From Pegoplata infirma (Eukaryota; Arthropoda; Insecta; Diptera; Anthomyiidae), in the NCBI GenBank assembly GCA_963921195.1, contig OY992536.1, positions 109,332,778 through 109,396,777 of the forward strand: a stretch of DNA of 64,000 nucleotides. The letters run 5' to 3'. A program made the position numbers and the translations under genes. Shown here piece by piece: positions 12,633 to 24,978 of the stretch. Every line of letters starts with the position of its first letter. Positions within the stretch are counted from its first letter, which is position 1. The notes under the pieces were generated by a model that was given only the letters and a program-made list of their open reading frames with translations, had not been told where the DNA came from and made no database searches.

Positions 12633-13869
12633 CAGCGGTTACCAACCTATGGTACGCGTACCACTAGGGGGTACGCGAAACTGTCCGCGGGGGTACGCCA
12701 AATTTTTAATAATTTGGACATTCGTTTTAGATTAACCTTTCAATGATGGCTCCTCATCTGGCTTCCAAAGTTTTCCATAACGTCAGGTTTTCAAGAAAGT
12801 TGAGGTCAAAGTTCACAAAAAACTTATTTTTGTGTAATTTAAAAAGCGTTTTTTTTTTGCTATTTTTTTGGATGATATTTTGAGATCTGACCATTTGTTT
12901 TCGATTAACCTTTCGATGCTGATTCCGAATATGGTTCCCAAATTTTTTTATGATGTCAGGTTTTTGAACAAATTTATGTCAAAGTTATCAAAAAACGTGT
13001 TTTTGGGCAGTTTTGAGACGGGTTGTAATATTGTGGAAATTTTGGTACCATTTTGTTAAGCTCAAAATGCCCTTTCATTGTTATTGGGGGTGTTTCATTC
13101 AAAAAGTCACGGAATTATTGATCTGTAGCGATTCAGTAACTTTTTAAGGAAATTATCGATATCGTTAACTAACGAGAATTGTCGGTTGTTTTAACGAATA
13201 TGTGATTTTATAAATTTTCCAATTAACGTCAAGAATAAACGACAAAAGTAGTTAATTTGAAATTTGTTTATTTTTAAGTTGTATTGAGAACCGAAAAATT
13301 TCGTTAACTTTAACTTCAAAAAAATTGTTGTTGATAAGTTAACGATTTTCAAAAACGACAAAATTCGGTAGAAAAATGTTATAGAATCGCTTTTAAACAC
13401 AATTGTCGATAATAAACTATTCTTGATAATACAACTACCGATTTTTGTCGTTAAAAAGTTAGTGAATTGCGCTTCTGCCCTCGTATTAAAAAAAAACCTT
13501 TGAAAAAAATTAAAAAAATTAATTATTTTTAAGAGTTCAAAAAACGTCCGTTGTTTTAATTTTTGGTGTAGAATTGACTGGTGAAATCAGGTTTACAATA
13601 TTTTCATCCGTTTTTGATCTGCAGAAAAATCTGCTCAAATCCGCGTTTTCAGATGCATTGAACCAACCACCCCAAAAAAATACCACCATTGTTTTGATCT
13701 CCCCTAAATCCTTCAAAAAAATATAATATCCTCAGATAAAAAATTTCAAAATTATCTCTAATATTTATATGTGAAGTTTTTTAACGAAAACAAAAAACTC
13801 GTTAGGGGGTACGCGGCTGATAAAATTTTAAATTAGGGGTACGCGAGCCAAAAAGGTTGGTAACCGCTG
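12633..13869. mobile_element. 1.24-kb non-autonomous hAT element with GGTACGCG subterminal repeats
   Basis: A perfect 15-bp terminal inverted repeat, CAGCGGTTACCAACC, is flanked by the 8-bp duplication ATCTAAAG (12625-12632 and 13870-13877). The word GGGGTACGC recurs just inside both ends, a plausible transposase-binding array. The interior has a diverged internal duplication (about 12720-12790 against 12890-12960) and no transposase. Confidence 0.92.
13128..13472. mobile_element. Nested 345-bp MITE
   Basis: Inverted ends GCGATTCAGTAACTTTTTAA and the complement of GCGCAATTCACTAACTTTTT. It is repetitive in TTAACGA-like words. It lies inside the hAT element at 12633, so it is the younger insertion or an internal duplication. 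The 69-aa minus frame here is chance. Confidence 0.65.
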
Positions 13870-13939
13870 ATCTAAAGTATACTAGTCAAAGCGATTTTTG
13901 CGATTACTTTTTTTTTTAGGTAAAAGATAGGGTAAATGT

Positions 13940-15219
13940 TAGAGTTGTCAGTCGATTAAGAATAATTCGATTAATCGATCAAACAAAACCCAACTCTTGT
14001 TCGAATAATTCAAAAATGACGATTTTCGAATAACGAATAAATCGATTAATTAATGTCGATTAATCGAACAATTTTTTTTTAATTAAAAAATTAAATAAAT
14101 GCTTAGAATTTGATTTATTTTCATAAATTTTGAAAGATTTTATACAAAATGTAGGAAAGTTAAAATATATTGTAGCCATAGCCCTGGATAGCACATCCAT
14201 TATAGAATTAGAGGGAGTTATCAAGTTTTTAATAAATAATTTAATAATTCTTTTGCATCAGACTTACTAAAACGTATTAAAATAATAATTAATGAGAGAC
14301 GTATAAAAGTGTTAAATATGTTAAAAATTTTTCTAAATTCTGGAAATTTTCCGAGCAATGAAAGTTTCTTAAAATATTCTCCAAAAAGTGAAACAAAAGA
14401 ATATGCAAATGAATTATACTCCAGATTATTTTATGTTGAAAGTAATCACAATAATTCAGATAAAAGTATTGAAATAGAGGAAGTTATTATTAATGAAAAT
14501 AATAATTTTTTATGCGAGTTAAATATTTCAATTCAAAGTATTAAAAATTTAGAAAATAAATAGGACTTCAGCGATATATCAGACGATATGGTATATTTGA
14601 AAAAATCTGAAAAAGAACAGAAAAAATAGAAAAACTTTTTTATGCTCTTCTTACTATATCACCTACTTCAACAATTAGCGTAAGAGTGCTTTCAAAAACT
14701 AATTTAATAAAAACAAAAACCAAAAATCGTTTAAAAGCAAAAAAATTGAGTCAACTTTTATTTTTAAAAGATTATTTCTTAAGAACAACTTAAATTGTCT
14801 TATTTGACAAAAATTAAAATCATTTATGATATATTTTGTCTGAATACTTCAAATAATAATTTGTATTTGAATTATTTCTCAACAAGTATTAAAATCGACA
14901 TCCATTAATTAAAAGTGATCTCATTGTCAGTTATTCAATTTTTAAGTTTTTATAACTTTTAACTATTTTATTTTTAAGTTTTGTATGCATTTTTTCGTTA
15001 ATAAAAAGTTTAACTTTCTTATTTTAAGATTATAAAAATAAGAATTGTTTATTTTTTTTTTTTTTGTTAATAAAAATACTTTTTTAAAATAATTTTTTTA
15101 TTCGTTATTCTTTTCGATTAATCGAATAAATTTTGATCTTTAATCGTTTGATCGAACGAGGAAAAACAATTATTTGAATTATTCGAACAAAGTTAAAAGT
15201 CGAATAATTGACAACTCTA
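13940..15219 (+). mobile_element. 1.28-kb hAT element, internally deleted
   Basis: Ends TAGAGTTGTCA...TGACAACTCTA with the 8-bp duplication GTAAATGT at 13932-13939 and 15220-15227. Both ends are rich in TCGATTAATCGA and TCGAATAATTC words, a subterminal binding-site-like array. It carries the decayed transposase end listed separately. Confidence 0.92.
14190..14793 (+). pseudogene. hAT transposase C-terminal remnant
   Basis: Two frames together resemble the C-terminal third of a hAT transposase. Frame one (open 14309-14563) contains SETKEYANELYSRLF, a linker-like region before the dimerisation domain. Frame two (14641-14793) reads LTISPTSTISVRVLSKTNL then KTKNRLKAKKLSQLLFLKDYF and a stop. This matches the conserved hAT dimerisation pattern (P.[TS]S..SER.FS, then KRNRL, then L.FLK). 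The usual Glu of SER is replaced: ISVRVLS. Frameshifts and stops near 14570-14640 separate the pieces, and the N-terminal DNA-binding and catalytic regions are absent. It is dead. It identifies the surrounding element as hAT independently of its ends. Confidence 0.85.
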
Positions 15220-15227
15220 GTAAATGT

Positions 15228-15784
15228 GTTAAAATATGACTTGAAGAGTAGTGTTTGCTCAACAAAAGTCTAGTTTTCATTAAATCTCTAATTTGATACA
15301 CTTACTTTCTGTTAAAATACACAGGAAAACTGTCTGGAGCCAACTACTTAATTTTTTAAAATTTCTTGCAAAAAATCAAATATTTGGCTCTTCAACAAAC
15401 TTTGAAAATGTATTTCTCAACAATACGAAAAAAACACCTGAAATTTTAACAGCATTTAGCGTCCAACCTGAATTAAATTACGTCGCGTAAGGCGTAACGC
15501 CCAATAATTTTTCGTTTCTAATATTTTAATGTGAGCTACCTAAATCAAACGGACGTAAAAATTTCAAATTTGATGTGTTTGTTTTTGTTTTTTTTACGTC
15601 TTGCGCGACGCATTTGATTCTGGTTCGACCCTTAAGGACTTTTTAGACTTTAGTACAAAATTTTGTTTTTTGAAAACCCAAGGTGTCCTTGCCAGGAAAA
15701 GGAGATTCTAACATTGTTTTCAAAATTTTTGGTTGAAATTTTTTAATTTTATTTTTTTAAATTTTCAATCTTCATAATTTTATC
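15228..15784. other. Non-coding gap
   Basis: AT-rich DNA without a recognised repeat or gene. The 65-aa frame at 15293-15490 has no motif. A palindrome-like pair of GCGTAAGGCGTAACGC and GTCTTGCGCGACGC words lies at 15483 and 15598. Confidence 0.4.
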
Positions 15785-17333
15785 TACACACAAAAAAAAA
15801 AAAACTTTGGCAAATTACTAGAAAAAGTCTCGTAATACCATTTTACCAATATTTTCATTTTTTTTTTTTGTTTTTTAACAAAATAATTTTGATCGAAATT
15901 TGCATTTTTTGTAATTTTACAAATTTCCGAGACAATTTTACAAAAAAAAATCTAGTAAATTCACGAGAATTCCTAGTAAGTTTTATTTTGTCAAAACGTT
16001 GTAAATTACCAATCTTATTGGTAAAATTACAAAAAGCTCGTAGTTTTACTAGGAATTCTCGTAATAGAAGGTAGCGAAAAATCTAATAAAGTTCACTGAA
16101 AAAAAAGACATAACTAAAATTAAGGAAAAAATGTCTTTGAAAATTTATCATGAAATTTCCTAAAATTTAGTTAAATTTAACTAAAAAATGAGAAATTTTG
16201 TTAAATATAAGGAAAAAAGTTTAGTTCATTTACTTATCATAAGTTCATAGTTTTCTTTAAATGGAATTTTTTAATATTAGGAAAAAAATTCTTACTGCCA
16301 AAGAAATTTTCCACAAATCTGAGAAACGTATCTTTATTTTTAAGACATATTTCTTAAAAAACTATTAAGTTAAAGTTTAGTTAAAATTTACTAAAAAAAA
16401 ACATCATCGTATTTCTCTTCTTTGAATTGAGGAAGTGTACTTCTTAGAATTTAGTTAATAAGTTCTGAGAATTTAGTTAATAACTTCCTAGAATTTAGTT
16501 AAAAATTTAAAATGACGATATCTCGAAAACTAAGCGAGATGGAGCGAAACGGATGAAATTTTCTAAAGAAAGACTATAAAGAAAAATAGGGAATAGACCC
16601 TAATTTTAGATCTAAAATTTGAAATTCCGAGATTTTATATATGCAAATATCTCGGTAAATACTGGCAACACGGGAAAAGTTCCAACGCAATTTTTGTGGC
16701 TCTTGACTCGTAGAACACTTCCGCAAAATACCCGAAAGCCCTCCGATTAATAGTTTTTGAGTTATCCAGTTTTTAAGATTCTCAAGACCCTATTAGATCC
16801 CTTATTACCGTATCTCAAAAACTAAGCAAGGTAGAACGAAACGGACACAAGTTTTGGGTTGAATAAACGGGGTCTCGAATAAAGAGGGGCTGGACCCATG
16901 GGGTCCGAACACATGGGTCCAGTGTCTAGACCCAATCTAGTTCTAAACTGTGAATGAACTAAACTGTAATATAATTTTTCCCATTTTCTAGTTAAAATTG
17001 GCTTAAAATTAAATAACTTTCTTTTCCTTATTTTTGGGAAAATTATGAACTAAACCAAGAAAAAAAATTTTTGGAGCCAAATCATTCCCTCTTTTTCTCA
17101 AAATTTAGTTAATTTTCCCAGATTTTAGTTCACTTTTTTTTTGAGTGTTACGAGAATGCCTTGTAAATTTTATCGCGTCAAAAAAATTGTTAATTTACAA
17201 TTTTATTAGTAAAAACCTTGTAAAATTACAAAACTTTTGGGAAAAAGCTTGTAAAATTGCTAGATATTCTCGTTAAATAGGAAAAAAAGTAACAAATTTT
17301 TCTTGTAATTTTACAAAGTTTTTTTGAAGTGTA
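15785..17333. mobile_element. MITE with TACAC/GTGTA ends, split by a second element
   Basis: The left end TACACACAAAAAAA with ACTTTGGC and the right end ACAAAGTTTTTTTGAAGTGTA form inverted termini with TA at each side, as in TA-inserting elements. Internal words such as TACGAGAATTCCTAG, CTAGTAAATTCACGAGAATT and GTAATTTTACAA recur. It is interrupted by the related element at 16094. Confidence 0.6.
16094..17150 (+). mobile_element. ACACT-ended element, copy A (reference uninterrupted copy)
   Basis: Runs from CACTGAAAAAAAAGACATAAC to AGTTCACTTTTTTTTTGAGTGT. The core (about 16505-16930) carries ATCTCGAAAACTAAGCGAGAT, AGCGAAACGGATGAAATTTT and TAATAGTTTTTGAGTTATCC. The same core occurs at 29010-29430 (inverted), 34190-34640 and, diverged, 48785-49250. 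It is non-coding. It preserves the empty site for the Helitron-like insertion in copy C (TTAAGACATATTTCTTAAAA at 16340-16359). Confidence 0.8.
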
Positions 17334-19397
17334 CAATATTTCTTTTAGAAGTTTTCTCGTACAACTTACGGCTTGCTAAAAAAAACATTAAAAAAAAAAC
17401 TGTCTAAAAGTCAATATTGCCAAAAAAACGCCTTTTAAACGCCCATATCTTCCAAAAAATTTATATTGATCCAAAAAAACTTGTTTTTAATCATTTAATA
17501 AGCTCTATCCAATAACAAAAATTAACAAAATTGGAGATCCGCTAGTTAAATTTCCGATGGACTTTCTCATATACAGAAATAACTACAGTTATTTAATTTT
17601 TAAAAACCCCAAAAAAATAATAAAAATAACTTACATTGTTTAACAAAGTGTTGTATACAAAATTATCCAAATATTCGGGTGGTTGATTTCGGACTACAAT
17701 TGTTATTTATAACAACAATAAAATTTTGTTGTTTTATATAATTTTTTTTAAAACACTAAACACTGATTTTTTTATATTTTTAATTTATTTTATTCTTTTA
17801 AATAATTTTTAAATATATTTCAATATATATTATTTTTATTATAACAACATGAATAAAAACAAAACTCAACAATAACAATTTTTTTTTAATATTTTCAAAA
17901 ACTTTTGAGCTTTTTTACACGTTTTTATTTCTTAATAATTGACAGCGTTTATTTTTTTATGAAATTTTTTTAATTATCAAATTTTAGATTTAACATAAAT
18001 ACAGATTTTTCTGATTTTTTTCAAAAAAAAATTCTTATACGACGGCACTTGTTTTTGTAATTATGACAATAATTCCCGTTTTATGAGTGTATACGCGAAT
18101 CCCGTGAATTTGAAACTGTGCAAATTGTTTTACGTATTTGCCAGGATTTTATTTATTTTCCATTAACAGCTGTTAAGGTTTGGCATATGTATTTTGTAGC
18201 TGTCAAAGTGAGTGAGTTTGCGTGTTATAAAAGAGAGCAATTTAAACACAAACAGAGAGTGTATTAGAGAAATAGACAGAAATGGTTGAAAACTTTTTTT
18301 TTTTTGTTGTATGAAAATTAAACACAGAACAATTCAAACTAAGACGCACAGATTTATGTAACAATATTTTTTTGCTTTTCTTCAATTGATTTTTTAAAAA
18401 ATTTCTATTGATTATTTTTTTACTTAAGAACTTCTTTAAAAAAAAGTAATTTTTATATTTTATTTTTATTTATTTTAAATGATATTTCATTTACACTTTA
18501 TTTTAATTAAGTAATTTTATTTTTTGTTTAATACTTTTCATTTAAAAAAATCTTCTTTCTTTAATTTTATGTAATTTTTTTGTTTTATTTTGTATGATTT
18601 TTTTGTATGTAAGTTAACTCTCTATGTGATTTATACCTTGTAACAACTGTCAACCTCAACTGTCACAATTAGACTGTATTTAACGGTATGTCTTACAATT
18701 AGTTGTCAAAATAAAGTTGTTTTTTTTTAAGTGGTTCTCTGTTTACAAAATTTAAAAAAAAATTGATGTATTCTCTCTATATCTCCTGTACGAATATGGT
18801 GTATATGTATATTTTTCTATGTTAATTTTTACAGTAATATGTTGTCAGCATGATTTTTATTGTTGTAAAAGGTACATAGTACAGATGTTAAAAGTTTTTT
18901 TTTTTTTTGTCTGAATTCATTTTTAGTGTCTTTAACAAAATGCGCAATAAATTTTTTAAAGATACACAAATATTATAAATGTTCAAATAAATATTAAATT
19001 ATTTAAAAGTTTAATGTAAAAGCAGTGTAAATTCTAAAAAAACGCCAACTTAAGGTTTGGCGTTTTTACTCAAATAAATTATTTATGCAAAAAATGTTTT
19101 TAGGGCATTTTAACCCTTTAAATGCACGTTTTATAGGTTTTCTAGGAAAATGTTTGAAACACGGACTGAAATGACCCCAAAAACTAGGAGCTAGAGGGCT
19201 AATATGTTCTAAGAAAAGAACCACCATCAAAGTTCCTTGAAGACATCTATCAACATTATTTAGCTCTGATGAAGATTTATGACATTTTTTCAACTTATTT
19301 CACATGACTTTGGTGAATCACAATTTAACAATATATGATAACATCGCTCCACAATAGCGTGTGCCAAAATGAAAAATTTTAGAACATACCCCTAGAA
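17334..19397. other. AT-rich region with a possible promoter or solo LTR
   Basis: No gene is supported. At 18223-18231 TATAAAAGA resembles a TATA box. A small ATG frame (10 codons, 18282) follows, and AATAAA lies near 18710. This layout could be a solo LTR or a chance match; I found no paired TG/CA ends or target duplication. At 19037-19068 a short perfect-armed hairpin (AACGCCAA...TTTGGCGTT) occurs. The 75-aa minus frame at 19066-19293 has no motif I recognise. Confidence 0.35.
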
Positions 19398-21235
19398 CAG
19401 GGATGGAATAGTTGATACAAATGTACTTTTTTTGATACTATTTAATGTTGAAAAATACGTTGATACGCTCGCGACTCATTTGATACATTTTCAAAATTGA
19501 ACGAATTTTAATTCATTTTTTTATTGAAATTTTTTTCCTGCATAGTGTTTTACCCATTTTCTACTAATTGAAATATGGTTATTCGCGAAGAAACTCTTCT
19601 AAATTTAAAAGAGTTTAATTAATGTTGATGTTTTGCCTAGTGAATATTAGCTGAATTTGTACGCCTCGGCCAAACCAACATTAACATCAAGCTGCGAACA
19701 CTGTAAATGTCGTTTTTGATTATGAATCTGAAGTGCCCCACGAATATAATTCAACAAAATTAAAAATCTTCAGAGTCAGAGCCGTTTAAGAAAAAAACGC
19801 TGTCATTATTTCAAAGAATAATTTTGATCATAAGTAATTTTTTGATATCTTGTTTCGTTTTCAAATAATTGGGGTCGAAGGTTTTTGGCTCCGGTTTGAT
19901 GTTTGGTAGAAAATGTGATCCAAATGTTTCCATCACTTCTAGAGTTTTTTTATTCGCGGTTGAAATTATAAAAACGCGATTTTGCTTTTTTTTAAAGCCT
20001 GCACCACAGCCATTGAGTGATATAAAAATCTGGTATTAAGCGTCAGAGTAGAATTGAACTATGATCTCAAAAATAGGATAACCAAAATTTCAAGTTTTTG
20101 CACCATAATTGGCAAAACACGTTGTTAAAAAAACACTGTGAAAAAAATTATAAAAAACACCATTTTAAAAAGGCTCTAAAACAAAAACCGAATGATCAAT
20201 ATTCAATAATAAAGAATTCATTTTTTTTTTATTAAATACTTTTTGTAATAAAATCTGTTATCATTCAAATAAGCATCTACATAACCTAACCCAACGCAAT
20301 AATTTGAAAAAAATTGTTTTCTATGTTGGAGACCATAGTCAAATTATACTATTGCGCTTTATACCTGATCTGTATTCCACTTAATGGCCGCTGTGCAGGC
20401 TTTCAAATAATGCAAAATTCGACATTTTTCGCTTTTTTAACAGTGAATAACTAAAAATCTAGATCTGATGGGAAAATTTGGAGTATAGATTTGGAATCGG
20501 GAGATCAAAGACTACTAAATTTGATCATCAGCATTTAAACAGGAAAATTTGCGTTGTTATTAAAACAAAAAGTTGATGTTAAACATTTATAAAATACATA
20601 TTGCAAAACTATTTTTTTTTTGTAACAAAACCGATAAAATTTAAAGAAAGTAAGTAAATAAAGAAGTTTTAATAGCGATATTTTCAATTCGTTATTTTTT
20701 TTTTTTACAGAAAACGGAAGTTTTTAGCTCGGAATTTAAAAGTGCAATTTTCGGCTACAAAACCATTGCAATTGCAAAATGTGAATTTGCAGTTTTGTTG
20801 CATTTTTCCCGAGGAACAGTTTTTGTATGAAGTATTTTTTTCATATCTCTCATCGTTTTCGAGATAATATTAAAATGTAAATTTTTTGATATTTGACCGC
20901 TATCTTTCAAAAACGGCTTTGGCGAAGATTTTGATTTTCGTCGAAATACAGTAGTAGGACACCACAGATTCATATTCAAGAAAGACATAAACAGTGGTCG
21001 CATCTTAAGGTTAAAGTTGGTTCGACCGAGGCGTGTTTTGTTTATTAAATTTGTTTTTTTGTCCGAAACAGGTGTCAAACCCTATTTTTTATTTTGTATT
21101 TTTAAAATACATTTATGAAATTTTACTATTTTTTTTGTTGTTTTAAATAAAACAAAAAAAGTACCTTGAGGGTCACAAAAGTACAATATAAAATCCTTTT
21201 TGATGCCAAAACGAAATTGTCATATTTCATCCCTG
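19398..21235. mobile_element. 1.84-kb non-autonomous hAT element (CAGGGATG ends)
   Basis: Starts CAGGGATGGAATA and ends with the complement of CAGGGATGAAATA. The 8-bp duplication CCCTAGAA is at 19390-19397 and 21236-21243. No transposase frame is recognisable; the 107-aa minus frame at 20755-21078 is not hAT-like. The short element at 40973 shares the CAGGGATGGAA terminus and is probably the same broad family. Confidence 0.9.
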
Positions 21236-21549
21236 CCCTAGAACGAAGATAATTAACGAGCTGATTACGGGGGGAAAAAATTAAAAAATTCTGCCTCTTC
21301 GCCTGCTGCCTTGAGTAGTAGAGTACATTGAGGAAAAAAATATTTATAAAGTTTTCATGGAGCAATTTCGGCCCAGCACAACGTTTTGAAACTTTGAAAA
21401 GGTGTAATTTATTAAATATTTTTTTTAAGATTTTGCATAAACCGGAGTTTGTTAGAGTTATTTAAAAATTTTATATTTAACGGAGTTTATGTTCAAGCTT
21501 TTGTATAAAAAGCAGTTTTTTACAAAAACTGAAAAAAATATATAATAAA

Positions 21550-21930
21550 CTAGCATGCCCGCCGGAACTTTGTTACCGGTTATGTTAAATACCGGTTAGT
21601 AAAAGGATCAGGATTACCCTACCGATTAAAAAATAAAATCCTCTATCCAACTTTTTATAAAAGGTACTTTCTATAAAAGGTACTTTCTATAAAAGGTACT
21701 TTTTATAAAAGGTACTTTTTATAAAAGGTACTTTTTATAAAAAGTACTTTTTATAAAATGTACTTTTTATAAAAGGTACTTTTTATAAAAGGTACTTTTT
21801 ATAAAAGGTACTTTTTATAAAAAGTACTTTTTATAAAAGGTACTTTTTATAAAAGGTACTTTTTATAAAAGGTACTTTTTATAAAAGGTACTTTTTATAA
21901 AAGGTACATTTTATAAAATGTCCAAATATG
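21550..21930. repeat. CTAG-ended element fragment with a 16-bp minisatellite
   Basis: CTAGCATGCCCGCCGG then TTTGTTACCGGTT and ATCAGGATTACCC match the left end of the 3.06-kb element at 53774. About 15 tandem copies of the 16-bp unit TTTTTATAAAAGGTAC follow (21655-21905). The element stops at about 21930 where its flank changes, so it is truncated. Confidence 0.75.
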
Positions 21931-22889
21931 GCTCAAAAATTCGTAAGTTTGGCGCACTTTATTGGAAAAATATATAAAAATTCCAAAACCGCGATTTTGG
22001 TCCACAGATGCTGATTTTTAAACATAAAAATTATTTTTTTTATCCAAATTGATCTCAAAAATTGGAAAATGTTGAGTGTGTTATCTAAAAAATATTAAAA
22101 AAAGTATAAAAATACGATTTTGGTCCAAAAATGCTGATCTGCATTTTTGGACCAAACACTTAAACTATAGTTGAGCCATTCCTTAACTTCATCATTGCCA
22201 TACAGTTTTATCTTAAGTCACGCGTGATCGTGAGTGTTTTTTATACCCCCCGAGTAAAAAGGAATTCATATAAATGTATATTATTTTATACATTTTCATA
22301 AAATCATATACAACTATATGAGTCAAAGTATAAAATTATATCTCACTTTGAAATTTTCCAATTTTTTTATATGATGTCATATAAAATCATATCTAACTAT
22401 ATTGTTCATAATATATTAATATAAATGGTAGATGTAATCATACGTTGCACATAAAACTTAATCCGATTTCATACATTATTATACGTGACTTTATATCTAA
22501 TTATGTATAGGACTTTACTAAACAAAAAATCCAGTATCAATTTATGTATAATTATATATGACTAATATAATACCATTTAAAACTATATATGGTTCCATAC
22601 TAAAAAAATTTCCAACAAAAATAATAGATATAATTATATGTGTCTTAAACGATAACATATCTGTGTTTGTATGGTACTATATATACGCAAATTTCGTCTA
22701 AACTCAATATATATTTATAAATGCTCGCATATGTAATGGAATATATATTTTGATATAATCATGTATAAAAAAATATTTTTTTTACCAAACAACTAGCCAT
22801 ATAAATTTATATATGCCAGTATTTCAAAATTTTTTTTTGTGTGTCAACATATATGGTTATACAAAACTTTTTATTGTATCATATAAGAT

Positions 22890-23500
22890 TACATATGATT
22901 TTTGGGAACCCGAGTTCGATTCCCGGCCAAGTCGAGAAAAAAAAAGTTTTTTTTTTATTTTTTTTAAATAGAAAACACTTTTTTATTGCGTTTAATTTTT
23001 TTAGAACTAAAAAATTTTGATTTTTGGAATTTTTGCAATCATTTTTAAAAAATTATTTTTCTTTTATACAGTTATATATAACTATATTTGATTTATTATA
23101 AAATTATCTATAATTTTTGGCAACCCGAGTTCGATTCCAGAAAAAATATATATTTTTTTTATTTTTTTTTAAATAGAAAACACTTTTTTATTGCATTTAT
23201 TTTTTTTAGAACTAAATAATTTTTTTTTTTTTTAATTTTTGCAATCATTTTTAAAAAAATATATTGCTGTTATATAGTTATATATAACTATATTTAATTT
23301 ATTATAAAATTATCTATCATTTTTGGGAACCCGAGTTCGATTCCAGAAAAAAATATATTTTTTTATTTTTTTTTTAAATAGAAAACACTTTTTTATTGCA
23401 TTTGTTTTTTTAGAACTTAAAAAATTTTACTTTTTGAATTTTTGCAATCATTTTTAAAAATTTATATTGCATTTATATAGTTAATAATAGCTATATTTGG
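22890..23500 (+). repeat. Tandem trimer of a ~205-bp unit carrying a tRNA B-box-like word
   Basis: Three units begin near 22890, 23095 and 23305. Each holds AACCCGAGTTCGATTCC, which contains the T-loop/B-box-like GTTCGATTCC, then an A/T-rich tract, AATAGAAAACACTTTTTTATTG, and a TTTTTGCAATCATTTTT word. The first unit continues CGGCCAAGTCGAG, a fuller tRNA 3'-like end. No A box was found, so this is tRNA-derived rather than a tRNA gene. Confidence 0.6.
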
Positions 23501-23510
23501 TTTAAATTAT

Positions 23511-24393
23511 CAAATTACACTATGTCACAAATTTTCAACAAAGTCGTGACCAAATGAATCTGACACCTAATCTTTATGTAAATCCGAACGCTGAATCCGA
23601 ATATGAAGTCGAAATGGTCAAAAGTAGAACAGTTTTCGAGATATTTACGAGAAAATTGAGAAAATTACCGTTATTTGCTCTTTTCAACTTATTTTTTTAA
23701 AACCAAACAATAAAATTTTTTAAGATTTTATCACTTAGAACGTTAGTTTATTTCAATACGAACATTTTGTGCCCAATAGGATCCAGATCGGTGCAAAAAT
23801 GACAAAGTTACAGTAGATTAATTAAATTATCCCACTTTTCGATTTTTATCAAAAAAACACAAGTAAATATACAGAGCTAAATGTTAGTAATGAAAAGTGG
23901 ATTAATTCACTAAATCTTCTGTAGCTTTGTCATTTTTGCACCAATTTGGGTCTTGTTGGGCGCAAAATGTTCGTATTGAAATAAAATAATGTCCTATTTA
24001 ATAAAACATTACAATTTTTAATTGTTTGGTTTAAAAAAAATAACTTGAAAAGATAAAAATTGCAAGAAATCATCAAATTTTTCGTGAAGTGTTAACTTTC
24101 GTCCATTGTAACTCTGTCATTTCTTAACTAATCTTCACAAGCGACCCATGGTTATTTTAGTAATTTTATTATCTTTCATTAAAAAAAAAGAAATACATAA
24201 ATCGACGAATAGTTTTGAAGATATTTGCATTTAAGTGACATCATCTTTTTTAAAAACACAAATAACGCTTATTTTGGAATATCTCGAAAACTGTTCTACT
24301 TTTGATCATTCTGACTTCATATTCGGATTCAGCGGACAATTGTACATAAATATTAGGTGTCAGATACATTTGGTCAAAAAACTGTCACGTAGT
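23511..24393. repeat. Foldback inside the composite element
   Basis: Left-arm words AATCTGACACCTAAT, GCTGAATCCGAATATGAAGT and GTAGAACAGTTTTCGAGATAT reappear inverted at 24380-24280. Inner arms (about 23740-23860 and 23885-24010) pair through TTTGTCATTTTTGCACC and AATACGAACATTTTG. The 69-aa frame at 24235-24444 is chance. Confidence 0.75.
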
Positions 24394-24768
24394 GTTATCA
24401 ATGATTTTTGGAACCCGATCTCAAATCTAATTCTGATTTCCTGATTCCATGAAAAATTTAAAATTCATAAGCCAAAGTCTTATTTCACTTTGGAAGCCTA
24501 TGACTTGGAAATAAGGCATACCGCTACATTAAAATTATTGTTTAAGCTTACCATGAAAGCCCCTAATAGCGCTGTACGTCATTCCAATTTTTTTTTTTGT
24601 TGCAAATTTTATCAAACATTTTCTAAGTCTTTTTGAAAGTTGTGTACAAGTGAATAACATATTTAATTGGATATAATCATATATTACTATATGTTAGATC
24701 AATTTGATATAATTAGATACGATCAATTTATTTAAAACTAAGTCTTTTAAAGTTGTTATTTGCTAACA

Positions 24769-24845
24769 ACGTCCGCTGGTCTAGAGGGTAGAGATTGCGA
24801 TTACAAAACGGAAGACTTGTGGTTCTAATCCCCGTCCGTTCGGAG
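24769..24845 (+). other. tRNA-like module followed by a T run
   Basis: GTCCGCTGGTCTAGAGGGTA fits a Pol III A box (TGGTCTAGAGG), and GGTTCTAATCC fits a B box about 40 nt later. A long T run follows at once, as in Pol III termination. Acceptor and anticodon stems do not pair well by eye, so this is better seen as a tRNA-derived (SINE-like) promoter or a tRNA relic than a working tRNA. Confidence 0.5.
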
Positions 24846-24978
24846 TTTTTTTTTTTTTATTTATTTATTTTCAGTTTGACATTATTATATCTAAAAATAA
24901 ATCTAAAAAAAGAAACATTTTTTGGATAAAAATGTATCCAATAATTTTTTTATAAAATCAAGATATCAGATATTATAA

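Noticed and set aside
18223..18720. TATA box, start and AATAAA as a promoter or LTR
   Set aside because: No paired LTR ends, target duplication or reading frame longer than 10 codons were found; AT-rich DNA gives such matches by chance.
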